DNA of 64,000 bases from positions 3,127,659 through 3,191,658 of the forward strand of contig NC_067283.1 in NCBI RefSeq assembly GCF_020740795.1, in the 5' to 3' direction. Made by a program: the position numbers and the translations under genes. Numbering within the stretch: position 1 is the first letter of the stretch; every line of letters starts with the position of its first letter. This document shows positions 55,201-64,000 of the stretch, one piece after another. The notes below the pieces were generated by a model, which searched no databases, was not told the DNA's origin, and was given only the letters and a program-made list of their open reading frames with translations. The stretch comes from Apus apus (taxonomy: Eukaryota; Chordata; Aves; Apodiformes; Apodidae).

Positions 55201-58200
55201 AAAATGCTTACAGCTTTTGAAGTTCTTTAAGTAAAAGTTAACTGCATTAACAATCTGCTGTTAAGTCAACAGTTTAAGTGGGCTTAATTATAAAACTAAA
55301 TTGAAAGACTGAGGAAAAAAAAAAAGAGAACTGGTTTACTCCAATGAAATCAATAATAAACAAGACTTAGTAATTAGAATTAGCTAGAAGCAGCAATAGG
55401 TTCAAACAGACTTGCTAGGAATGCTGTGGTAATGTGCTCCTGCCATGTTGCAGAAGCACTTGAAGTCCAATTAAGCAAATTACCTGAGCATCTACTTTCT
55501 CTAGCCTAGTCCCCAATAAGCAAAGCAAAGAATAGCTGGTACATTAAAACCCATGTAGAGGTTTTTTCCATTACACTGGGAATTTGATAGAGAGAATGGA
55601 TAGGAATTTTCTCATTTTCTTGTTCATGAGGAGAAAACACAAGGAGAAGCATTATTCAAAAAGAAAACTTTCCAGATCTGTGACGAGGCGTTGGGTGACT
55701 CAACAGACTTCCCATGGGAAGCAGGAACCCAGGTCCTCATTGGGCTTTGGAATGTTTTCTCAGCTCAATGTAAGGGTTGCAACATGACATTCATTCTGCA
55801 AAGGTGCCCTTTAAAAGCCCACTTCCAAGTTTGCTGCACACATTCTGCCTTTCACATTTGCTTTGGCTTCAGCACTTCAGCAGGAGAAAAACTACTTTGC
55901 ACTATAGAAACTTTAACTCATCATGAGTTCCTCCCCCAACCCCCCAAGTATTTTATTAAAACATTTATCTACAGAACTTTTACAATTTAAAACATTTAAA
56001 ATCTGCCTTATAACATGTTATAAGGGTAACTATAATCCAAGTTATTTACAGGACAAATACTTTTCTTCACTCAAATTTAAAATGAATTGGTTTAAGATAC
56101 TGCTCAAGAGAAAAGCATCTTTTTTTTATAAGATCCCACCCACCCCCCAAGAATCTCAGTCCTAACAAAGGATTCAATGCACATAACAATATGATCAGAA
56201 AACAAGAAAGATTAAAACAGAAAAAAAAAGGAAAGGACACAGCCTTAGAGGAATGAGACATTACCTTTGGAGCGCACGATGTAACACTGTTTCTGTAAAT
56301 TTTACACAAAAATGGCAGAAATAAATTGTAATACATTTTCAGACAAAACTGAGTCTATGTTTTATTACATACAAGTTTAAAATTAATATCAAACCAAGTT
56401 GTATGCAGAACAAGGATGCCTAAAAGAGGGCTCTAAATTTTCTTTAGCATACAGGTACTTTGAAAACTACAGGAAGTTCTCCTTCAAAACAAAAAGAAAC
56501 CTACAGACATAACCTGCTTGCATACACTGTTACAAACAGAAATGTTAGATACGAGAATCCTCCCACTTCCCCTCTGTGTCTCAATCCACCAACAAAGTGT
56601 TAGAAAACACATACACAACTTGAAGCAGATGAATAACTAATTTCCCTGGGGTTATTCACATGCTTGCAGTTACATTGGTGTTCAAATGCTCTGCTGAATC
56701 CAGTCCCAAGGACATGATGCTTCATAGGATGGCCCACCATAGCTTATACGTTTTGATTTACAAATTAAATGTGCTAAGTCAGTGAAGTCTACAATTCCAT
56801 ACATTTCCTAGTTAGCTGACATCTTCCTGGTATTATGAAGCTTTTCTAAAACTAGGAAAAACAGGTGTTGTCTGTAAAATATGTGCATTGTTATTAGATT
56901 GCTTGTGTTCAGAATTACCAAAAACCACACACGTTGCAGATGCAAACATACAAAATGTGCACCAATTAACACCATCCTTTTTCTCTGGTATCATTCTGAA
57001 CAGCAGCAATGGTTTAAAACTGCATGATCAGTTCAGCTTATCATGTTTGTGTTGTTTTTTTCTCCCAAATAATCTATTAGTTCTTAATTATGTCCCTGCA
57101 TATCCAAGTGTTTCAATGATCCATTTGTTTCTTATTACACCTAACAGCATCCTGTGAATGCTTCCACAAGGGCTGTGCTCATCCCTAAATTTTTGATCCA
57201 GCCAATGGGACCTGCTTGTGTGGTAAGTGCACAGAGACCATTTTATTCAAAGATAATGTAACATCAGCCCCTTTCATCTGAAGCTTTTAGGTTTTTCTAT
57301 TTTATTGTCAACTGTTCAAAAATTTGCTCTAAGGTATCTCACTCACAGTAAAAAATAATTAACTGTTGATAAGAAAAAATACCTGTTTTGGGACACCAAA
57401 AAGATTTAGAAATGAACCACTTCTAATAAGCTGGTAATCTTCAGAAATAATTTGTAAAATCAAAACAAAAAAATCCTCAAAATTTATTTTATCCTTCATT
57501 TAGCATATCAAAGTGGTTAGTTTGTTTGAATTTAGTAACTAGGCATGGCACGACACATTAGGAACATTTCCAAAACCAAAGCTGTTTAATTTTGAGCAAG
57601 AAAGCAGAGTTTGAGACACACATTAAACCAACAATGCCCTCCCAATATGGAAAATAAAAATCTAGCAGTAATACCGAAACAGCCTCAAGTTTTAAACAGC
57701 TTTTGAACAGAGGCAAGAGCTCCAAGCATTTGAATTGATACGGAACATAACTGAGGACTCCTCTAAAATTGCAATAAGAACATATTCCTCAGTAAACTAC
57801 ATGGCTAAACAAGAAGGCAGTAAATCAATTATTAAACAAAACTTCCCAATGACAACAAAGAGGGTGGTTGCTACTTTTTTTTGCCTCCTATTGTTTTATT
57901 TATGCCTCACTCTGCACAGTCACTTCTATTCTACTAAGTGTAGGTTGGCAGATCTTGTATGACCATGGAAGCAAAGTTAAGCCCATGCAAGGACTTGTAG
58001 GATCAGCAGTCTCCTTAATTTTATAGTACTCATGGATTTTGTACTGCAACTTTCCTTACTAGCAACCTGCCACAGCCACGATGGGCTTTCTCTAGAGACT
58101 AAGAGACCATTATCAGATCAGCTCCACTGAGAAGCTAAATAGACTGCTCAAGAACATCCCTCAAAAGGTAACACAGCCACTGAGCTGCAACGTCCAAGAA

Positions 58201-61200
58201 GAAGCCAATTATTCCCATTCCCCTTCTAAACCAGGGACCTAAAGACATAAGCTATATTTGTGCAATGTTCTGGATGCACTCCCCCAGTACCTAATAATAA
58301 TTTTCAGCAGCAATTCAAAACACATACTGGTGTATCTGGAAAAAAGTAAATGATTCCAGAGTGGTTTCTGTCAACCTCTACCCCATCCTTGAGATTTCAT
58401 ATCCAAGCATCAACATGCAAACAGGACAATCAAAAGAAGATTAACACACTCAGGTGGTGTTTAGAACACTTGCTAAATAACTGATGGTCCTAAAAGAAGT
58501 TATTCACAGAAAGGAATTGAATGATGCTCTCTGAAAACACAAGTAGCTAATTTATAAACTGGTACCTTTTAACTGACTTCAACACAAGCTGCAATAGAAT
58601 GCTACAACAGATCCCTTTGGGTATAGAAAACTGCAATTCCAGTATTTCACAAATCCAAACATTATAAAGGGATAGTCTTTGTATCCTCTCTGCTGGATTT
58701 CAACAAGATGCCTTTCTTCAGCCTAGGAAGTGTTTCTTACACTTGCCCTATTTAAAGTGCACATGCATGAAAAACAATCCTGCCCTGGGTAAACATTTTC
58801 CTTTCAACCCAACTGTTAAGTCTTGCTGAAGTAAGAAAAAAGAAGTGGGGAAAATTAGCCAATGAGCATTAAATACACAACTTCTGACATTACACATACA
58901 CTTTTGGACTCTATTCTACTTTTGCACCTTTCCAGTTTCTACCAGTGCTTTAATTCATATTCATTCTTTTTACAGTGTCTCACTGGAGCTTCCTAACACC
59001 ACTTAGACTGGCCTTTCCCTGCCCAGTTCTCTATTGTTGCTTATAAATGCTTCAGAACCATTCATGCCAGAGAAACTCCTGATGAATCAAAGGAACCTGG
59101 CGATACTTTTAAGATTGGTCAGATACTTGCTTACATTATGATTAGCATGGAGCTTTGATTTCAAGTAGAACTGACCACACTGTTGCTCAACTTTTAACAG
59201 TTTTTAGGCATATGCTGTGGCACAGAGTCTTGCTGTGCCCAGTTTGTTAGTGGAGTCTGTCAAAGAGGTATTTACAGTCTAATTACTCTCTCTAAAGACT
59301 AGCTATTCCACATACCACTTCTGTGGTAAGCAGGGAAAGCACTGCTGATGAGCAAGCAAAACTTATAGTCAGGGTTCTTCCCATTATTTAGCCCTACTTG
59401 GACAAATGATTATATAAAAGAAAAAAAAATTGTGCGCACTCCTCATCTGCTACATTAGATACATTTATCATAGAGAAAAATACAGAGTTCTCATCCCTGC
59501 AGTTCTCTATGACAAAAATGCAAACATCTAAAGAAGCTCAGATGGAGATAAACTATTTCTCCTTCTATAAGTCTAATCAAGAAAATTAAGCATGTTGAAA
59601 CCATTAAAAAATTCTGCCACTGCAGACTGCCTTTCACATAATTTTTAGGTTACACATCTGAACAACATTTTTCCTCATGATAAACTACTGAGCATTCTTT
59701 TGAGTATAAGAAACATTTTAATTTCAGTTCAAAGCATATTACTAAAGGAAACAAAGATATTTTATTAAAAAAAAAACTGTATAGATGCACAGCTCATTTC
59801 CTGAAGTAATCAGACAAATGGCACCAAGTGAGACTGTTTCAGAATATTGCATTTTAAAGGTAAGTCAGAAACTGCTTAGACAATTTTTTCCTACTTTGAA
59901 TCTTGACATTCAAACTCTCCACATTGTGAAGCAGAACCCAAGTTCCACCACTAAAAAAACTACACAAGACAGACTGTTAATCTATGTGTTTCATCATCCA
60001 CCCTTGCCTATTTGCAAGTTATCAAACATGAACCTGACTTTGCAGCTGACTGTACACACACACACCTGCCTTTACAACCACGCTCAGTGGCTTCTGCAAG
60101 TTTATATATTCATTCCCAGGACCAGCTGCAGTACTGGAAGCCAAAGGTGAGATTCAGCTTAAATGCAGAAACTTGACTTCAGTGAAGGCATCTCCAAGTG
60201 AGCTCAGCATCTCAGCTGCTGGTCACATCAAGGGAGAACACTCAACTGCCAACACAGAAGTATCTTGAGTTGTGCTCCTGGATCTTGCCTGGCTTCCAGC
60301 TGCTACACCAGGAGCACAGGGTGTCTTGCAGGTGCTACAACATATTTACATGCCCCATCTTGGAGCTCCCAAAAGAGTCATCAACAGCATTACATGTCTG
60401 CAGGTGGGAAAATGAAAAAAAGCCCTGGTCAAGGGGGTCACAAATCTAGAGCACTAGAGAATGTTTTAAAGCCTTGGAGAGTTGCCCACCTAAACCCCAT
60501 CAGTTATACTGGGAGTTTAGTCCTGGGCTTGATTCACTTGCCCCACTCTAGGGCAAGTTGGTGTCATTTACAACATCAGAAGACATCCAAGAAATCTGCA
60601 CGGGGCAGGCTGGTAGGACTTAAGACCTTCAGAACATCCCCACCCTTCTCTCCCAACAGCTGAAGGCCAGGCAAGACACCCCAGGACACCAAAATTTGCT
60701 TTAGATTCCTGTAGGCAGCTCAGGTGAATCTAGTTTACATTAAGACAATTACGTTTAGGCATCCTACTCTGTCTGAATTCCCACCAAACTAACACTTTAC
60801 TGTGATGTTACGAAAAAAAAATAATAATTTTTAAAGAAATCTGCACCTTTCAAAAGACATCTATATTTTATTAAAGTGCTCTACTCTTCATGTTATTGTC
60901 CTGTGTAAATTACAATTTAGCACCTAACACAACCTTAGGTTGCTTTGGTGTGTGGGGAGAGACAAGGTGTTAAATCTAATTGAACAAGTAAGCTGAGCCC
61001 ACTAAGCATAAGAGAAAGAAGATGACTTCTGAATCAAATGCAAGGGATAAAAGAAACTTTAGAGCCCTCAAATGACAGCTTCTTGACTGATGAAACACCA
61101 TTAAGTTTTCATGTATATTGTTCAGATAAGCTTAAAAATGGAAAATTCTGATGAGCACCAAAAGATAAGTCACCAAGTAATTAACAGCAAACCCATGTAT

Positions 61201-62651
61201 TGCAGAGAGGTTATTACATCACAAGGGTTTTTTCAATATATCTTGTTTTCCACAACAATGTGTATATATATCCATTCAGATTTACTATAAGGATGCACAA
61301 CATCTAAAATTTGGCTTGAAGGTAACAGAAAGCAAGGGTTTGGTTTTGTCTGGTTTTTTTACACAACTTTTTCTCTACAGAAAGTCAGAACAGTTCTAAC
61401 TGTGAAAGACTTCCTCTTAGGTTCCTATTAATTTTCCATTTTTAGGGCATTCTTTAGGAAGAGACCTAAAAATGTCTCTTATCTGAACATCATCGTATCA
61501 TACTGAAGATCTTTCTCAGGCAAAGAGAAAAAAAAGAAAGATTCTTGAGGACAATTTACTCCTTTACTGAAGACAGTGAAGCGCCATTCATTCCTATCCC
61601 CCAAGAAAGATGGCAAAGAAAAAGGAGTTTTTTTCTAGTAAAACTAAAATTTACTTTTGAACAGTGTCATTTCACCAAGTTCTTCTCAGCACAAGCCCAA
61701 AGTTATACTCCAGATCTTTCAAAATACAAATTTTTAACATTGACAGAAGGCAATTTCTAAAAGGGAATTGACAGAAGGAATAATCACAAACTCAGAAAGT
61801 TTAAAAATATAAATACAGAGCCTATAATACAGCTACTTTAATGAGAAGACCCTGACATATTAGACCAGACACCTTACTGATGGTACTAATGCATTTTGTA
61901 TAGTTTAACAGAATGTGGCTACATACTAGATTACTTTTTAAGGTAATGAAGGAAAAATCTGATTATTGGCATATAATTTTACACAGTGTTGATACCAAAA
62001 TAGCTGGTACATGGATAACAGAACTGTGCAGCAGAAGAAAATCATGTCAGGAACTAACAGTCCAAATTAAAAAAAAAAATAAAAATTAACCCCAAACCAA
62101 CAAAAGCCCCACTCATCCCCAAAAAAACCCCTAAATCATCATTTTTCATATTTTAAAGAGCACATGCAAAACCATACAAACCACCTCCGGATCTCACTCC
62201 CTTTTGCATACAGTGCTCAACATCATGATTTGCAGGTCATCTCTTAAGATGTGGTTGGTGCACACACAAAGCCAAAGAATCTATTTTCCAGGCTCTAAGA
62301 ACTCATTGCATGAGCCACATTTTTAGGGTAAAAGCAACGAACAAGAAACATACTTGTAGTTCCAGCTTCTAATCCAACTGAGTGCCACAAGCAAATTGCA
62401 GTAAATAATGTCTCCTATTAGAGCTTACCCCGCAGGTACCCACTCAACCCTACTTAAAAGAAGGTGGATCACATTGTTATAGATAATTTAGCAATACCAT
62501 CTTTCTCATGAACAGCGCTTCTCTGTTTAAGAAGAGCTCAACTGCGGTGTTACAGCTACTCACATGAAAAATTGGGAACCATTGGTATGTTTCCCTCGGT
62601 TTGCCATTGACAAAAGGAACGCTCTGTCATGTTTGAGAATAAAGTTTTCAT
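37206..62651 (-). CDS. NKTR: NKTR, RS-rich cyclophilin (NK-tumour recognition protein), 5' partial
   Basis: Twelve coding exons (62651-62564, 53693-53664, 52831-52686, 51496-51271, 50539-50384, 48443-48356, 44569-44424, 43416-40471, 39770-39675, 39359-39300, 38735-38640, 37281-37206) all join in frame at GT-AG sites and give about 1383 residues ending GSSRYS. The first about 96 residues lie beyond 64000. The protein starts inside the cyclophilin domain ([48 protein letters not shown]), then has a Lys/Glu/Ser linker, [25 protein letters not shown] and GEKWSKGDK shared with the SR-cyclophilin PPIG, then long RS blocks with [19 protein letters not shown] and [12 protein letters not shown]. The family is nuclear and linked to splicing speckles, and the fold is a peptidyl-prolyl isomerase. 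The position matching CypA Trp121 is His, as remembered for human NKTR. Confidence 0.96.
37282..38639 (-). other. NKTR: NKTR last coding intron
   Basis: This 1.36-kb intron between the last two coding exons is AT-rich. I see no repeat or other gene. The next intron (38736-39299, 564 bp) and the 315-bp intron at 39360-39674 are also plain. Confidence 0.85.
38640..38735 (-). CDS. NKTR: NKTR exon: RS repeat ([19 protein letters not shown])
   Basis: This 96-nt exon has donor gtatgt. The acceptor is an AAGTAG tandem. I chose the downstream TAG because it gives [13 protein letters not shown], the remembered human sequence; use of the AAG would add three bases (start 38738) and one Ser. Confidence 0.92.
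39300..39359 (-). CDS. NKTR: NKTR exon: RS repeat ([19 protein letters not shown])
   Basis: This 60-nt exon has acceptor ttctcag and donor gtatgg, in the same phase as its neighbours. Confidence 0.93.
39675..39770 (-). CDS. NKTR: NKTR exon: RS repeat ([16 protein letters not shown])
   Basis: This 96-nt exon has acceptor gatcgtag and donor gtaagt. It starts one base into a codon and ends two bases into the next, as do its neighbours, so exons of this RS tail can be skipped without shifting frame. Confidence 0.94.
39771..40470 (-). other. NKTR: NKTR intron after the large exon, mostly CR1
   Basis: A 700-bp intron. About 460 bp of it is one CR1 copy (39972-40432) that ends only about 40 bp from the large exon's donor. 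Confidence 0.9.
39972..40432 (-). mobile_element. CR1 LINE 3' fragment in NKTR intron
   Basis: The copy runs from ATCATAGAATGGTGAAGGTT through CTGGCCTTGAACACCTCCAG to CCTTTCTCTGGACCCTCTCC. The element is on the minus strand, the same strand as NKTR. Confidence 0.93.
40471..43416 (-). CDS. NKTR: NKTR large exon: RS domain
   Basis: This single 2946-nt open exon (981 whole codons) has acceptor gttctag and donor gtaaga. It holds most of the protein: [13 protein letters not shown], basic [19 protein letters not shown], dense RS blocks, [20 protein letters not shown], a Ser/Glu/Lys middle, [18 protein letters not shown], an acidic and polar region with [15 protein letters not shown], then [12 protein letters not shown]-like sequence and RS repeats at its end. 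Open frames on the plus strand here are shadows. Confidence 0.97.
43417..44423 (-). other. NKTR: NKTR intron before the large exon
   Basis: A 1.0-kb AT-rich intron with a short TTATATATAA-type patch near 43890-43915. No gene or mobile element is recognised. Confidence 0.85.
44424..44569 (-). CDS. NKTR: NKTR exon: SR-cyclophilin signature motif
   Basis: This 146-nt exon has acceptor tttcccag and donor gtaaga. It reads [20 protein letters not shown], then [20 protein letters not shown] and GEKWSKGDK, the element shared by NKTR, PPIG and the insect Moca cyclophilin. Confidence 0.96.
45397..45512 (-). mobile_element. Short CR1 LINE 3' end
   Basis: AATCATAGAGTGGTTAAGG, then TTGGAAGGGACCTCAAAG and CTGGCCTTGAACACCTCCAG. 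The usual ACACCTCCCA segment has been deleted within the copy. Confidence 0.88.
48182..48209. repeat. 28-base poly-G run
   Basis: An uninterrupted G run on the plus strand, poly-C on the NKTR sense strand, 147 bp downstream of an NKTR donor. The exact length is uncertain in any assembly. Confidence 0.95.
48356..48443 (-). CDS. NKTR: NKTR exon: [13 protein letters not shown] segment
   Basis: This 88-nt exon has acceptor tctgtag and donor gtatgt. It reads [20 protein letters not shown] followed by RKIKGRGTI. It joins to [10 protein letters not shown] in the next exon. A 28-base G run (C on the sense strand) lies 147 bp past its donor. Confidence 0.94.
48843..49540 (-). mobile_element. CR1 LINE 3' fragment, longest copy (about 700 bp)
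   Basis: The copy runs from ATAGAACCACAGCAGGGCTA through AGGTGCTCTAAGGTCTCCCT and GCACTCCAGGCTGGGTCTCA to TTTTGATGTAGCCCAGGACA and beyond. It therefore reaches into the end of the reverse-transcriptase region. Several frame breaks make it inactive. Confidence 0.93.
49895..49993 (+). mobile_element. CR1 LINE 3' end, short
   Basis: TGGTCTGGTGGGAGGTGTCC to CAAACCATTCTGTGATTC is a plus-strand terminal CR1 piece with the octamer end. Confidence 0.92.
50384..50539 (-). CDS. NKTR: NKTR exon: [17 protein letters not shown] motif
   Basis: This 156-nt exon has donor gtaaga. The acceptor is a CAGCAG tandem, so the exon can start at 50539 or 50536 with one Ser gained or lost. It reads [20 protein letters not shown], then [20 protein letters not shown], a conserved NKTR segment. 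Confidence 0.94.
50540..51270 (-). other. NKTR: NKTR intron with CR1
   Basis: A 731-bp intron. A plus-strand CR1 end (50690-50846) starts about 150 bp from the tandem acceptor of the next exon. No other feature is seen. Confidence 0.88.
50690..50846 (+). mobile_element. CR1 LINE 3' end (young subfamily)
   Basis: GGAGCTGTGGCTGCCCCATC through GGGCTGGTGGGAGGTGTC to TCATTCTATGATTCTGTG, with very few differences from the other copies of this group. Confidence 0.93.
51271..51496 (-). CDS. NKTR: NKTR exon: Ser/Glu and Arg/Lys-rich linker
   Basis: This 226-nt exon has acceptor gttttaag and donor gtgact (weak). It reads [14 protein letters not shown], a Ser run, then [15 protein letters not shown] and a basic stretch suited to a nuclear localisation signal. 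Frame and composition match the linker that follows the cyclophilin domain in NKTR. Confidence 0.92.
51497..52685 (-). other. NKTR: NKTR 1.2-kb intron
   Basis: AT-rich, no repeat or gene recognised. The adjacent intron at 52832-53663 (832 bp) is likewise plain. Confidence 0.85.
52686..52831 (-). CDS. NKTR: NKTR exon: end of cyclophilin domain
   Basis: This 146-nt exon has acceptor tctacag and donor gtaagc. It reads [20 protein letters not shown] through to [10 protein letters not shown] and ends with TKSAKD plus one base. It contains the conserved His of HVVFG and the final strand of the domain. Confidence 0.96.
53664..53693 (-). CDS. NKTR: NKTR 30-nt exon: cyclophilin loop [10 protein letters not shown]
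   Basis: This very short exon has acceptor aaacag and donor gtaaga. It reads A ACA ACA AAA CCT GCT CCT CAT CTC GAT GG, which joins the previous exon (FFI) to the next (VHVVFG) in exact frame. The His in PHLDG replaces the Trp of cyclophilin A. Confidence 0.95.
53694..62563 (-). other. NKTR: NKTR 8.9-kb intron
   Basis: The exons on either side join directly in frame inside the cyclophilin fold, so no constitutive coding exon is missing here. The sequence is AT-rich and, unlike the rest of the window, has no CR1 copy that I recognise. The part at about 60160-60720 is more GC-rich and may be an old unclassified element. I see no gene. Confidence 0.85.
62564..62651 (-). CDS. NKTR: NKTR exon: cyclophilin core
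   Basis: This 88-nt exon has acceptor caaacag and donor gtgagt. It reads [19 protein letters not shown] and [10 protein letters not shown], with split codons at both ends. It includes the Ala and the Gln-Phe-Phe that line the cyclophilin active site. It is the most 5' NKTR coding exon in the window. Confidence 0.95.
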
Positions 62652-64000
62652 CTGTTTGAAGAAAAAATATGTTTGTCAGATTTTCCCTGACACAGAACGC
62701 AAGGAATTTTCTTCATAACTTATGGATGCTATCAAGAGAAATTCTGCTGCTGCTGCTGCAACACATGAACAGGTTGGAAAAATAAAAACAAAACTCAAGC
62801 TGAAACAAGCCTCTCAAAAGTTACAACAGAAGCAGGTATGAGACAGAAAGCATTCTTTCTTAAAGAAAAGGTGCAGATATAGTGCAAACATTTCTAATTA
62901 AAAATTAAGTAATTATGAATGTATTTGATAAACATTAGATTCTCAGAGGTTTGGATTGAAACCCAGCATTTTCTGAATGAAAACATGACTGGTAAACTTA
63001 CTGACATCTTAAAATAAGACAATGTCCTTTACACAGCATGCACCTTGGGTGGAAAGAGCTAGAGAAAAAGCCCTGGTACAGCATCTTAAAAGATACCACC
63101 TATCAATTCAAAGCTGTAAGTTTCAAAACCTGCAATGGAAAAAATCCCCAAAATACCTGAATGAGAAACTAAATGCACTCTTCCTGCAACCTAAGCACAA
63201 AGTCCACTAAGACTAAACAGAACATGCATTTTCTACTCCAGTGGATTAAAGAGGACTTCTGGTTGTATAACAGAATAGAAAACCAGATCTTCTGGAGTTG
63301 ATTTTCAAAGCTAAAAGCAGTAAATCGAGTGCAGAAAGTCATTATTTTTAATTTGATTACATATCAGAACACAACGCTGCATGTTTAGCACCCACCACCT
63401 TTAGAAACAAGCCCTAGTAACTTCTTCACAATTGCATCTATTCAAGACTTTCTTTTGACTGAAGGCTGTAATATTCCAACACCAAGGTATGACTGTTTAA
63501 GACAAACTTCATGGCATGCACTAAACCAGGCAGAGCTACTTGCAAAACATACAGAACCAGGGCTCTTACACAAATATTCCTAGTGCCTGTATTAACACTT
63601 GAATACCACCTGTTATTTTTGCATGAATACTTTATAAACTCACCATTTTCCTTCCAACAACAAATTTTAAAGAGAGGCAAATACACATTTATTTACAAAT
63701 TCTTTACAAATAAAACTTGTGTAGCATATAAACAAAGTCAAACATCTTAGAAACAAACACTAAGCATACGAACCTTGAAGAGGGAAGGGGAGGAAAGGGA
63801 CATTAACAGAAAAAGTAACTGTTTAGAGCTGGAAATTATGCCCGAATTCTCTCTCAGAATAAGTCATTAACCCTCAAAAATGTTAGACACAGAACTCTTC
63901 ATTTCTCCAAGCAACACAGATACCCATCTACAAACGGACGTATCAGTTGTCTATATATTTACTAGGGAGGGTACAGGGGAACAGAATTTGAACTTGTGTT
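62652..64000 (-). other. NKTR: NKTR intron, runs off the window
   Basis: AT-rich sequence upstream of the first visible NKTR exon, with a short CTG run at 62745-62759. The preceding cyclophilin exon (expected to end in GGYFK) was not found, so it lies beyond the window. Confidence 0.85.

Noticed and set aside
62745-62759. CTG trinucleotide run
   Set aside because: Only about five units, in an intron. This is too short to be notable.

Overview
The window is vertebrate nuclear DNA, most probably from a bird. The evidence is the large number of CR1 LINE 3' ends (at least 19 recognisable pieces on both strands), the absence of any recognisable mammalian SINE, and intron-rich genes with GT-AG splice sites. 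Bacterial concepts such as operons and ribosome binding sites do not apply.

Two protein-coding genes are present, both on the minus strand and in the same order and orientation as in the human 3p22.1 neighbourhood (NKTR followed by ZBTB47, recalled rather than searched). ZBTB47 lies at 600-8335, with its promoter and first exon probably near 19.1-19.75 kb. It encodes a BTB/POZ domain, a long Glu/Asp tract, nine zinc fingers and a proline-rich tail. Five coding exons join in frame. The start codon is missing from them and must come from an upstream exon; a candidate ATG directly followed by a GT donor is at 19111-19109. NKTR lies at 37206-62651, with its 5' end outside the window. Twelve coding exons join in frame and give about 1383 residues: the C-terminal half of a cyclophilin domain, a Lys/Ser/Glu linker, the PPHWKEEM...GEKWSKGDK motif shared with SR-cyclophilins, and a very long Arg/Ser-rich region, most of it in one 2.9 kb exon. 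A 3' UTR of about 2.3 kb probably ends near 34.9 kb.

Layout: 1-600, ZBTB47 3' UTR; 600-8335, ZBTB47 exons 2-6; 8336-19.1 kb, ZBTB47 intron 1, with repeats and a GATA-type block near 17.0 kb; 19.1-19.75 kb, GC-rich promoter and first-exon region surrounded by homopolymer tracts; 19.75-20.78 kb, a 23/24-bp minisatellite of about 44 copies directly upstream of that promoter; 20.8-34.9 kb, intergenic DNA with old and young CR1 copies, an LTR-like patch and a possible muscle-type regulatory cluster at 33.87 kb; 34.9-62.7 kb, NKTR; 62.7-64 kb, an NKTR intron.

The two proteins have separate roles: ZBTB47 is a putative sequence-specific transcription regulator, and NKTR is a nuclear speckle-type RS cyclophilin linked to pre-mRNA processing. 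I found no convincing new gene system. The most unusual feature is the ZBTB47 promoter region: a minisatellite, a CArG/CCAAT core, a 137-nt pyrimidine tract, long G/C runs and the candidate first-exon donor all lie within about 2.4 kb.
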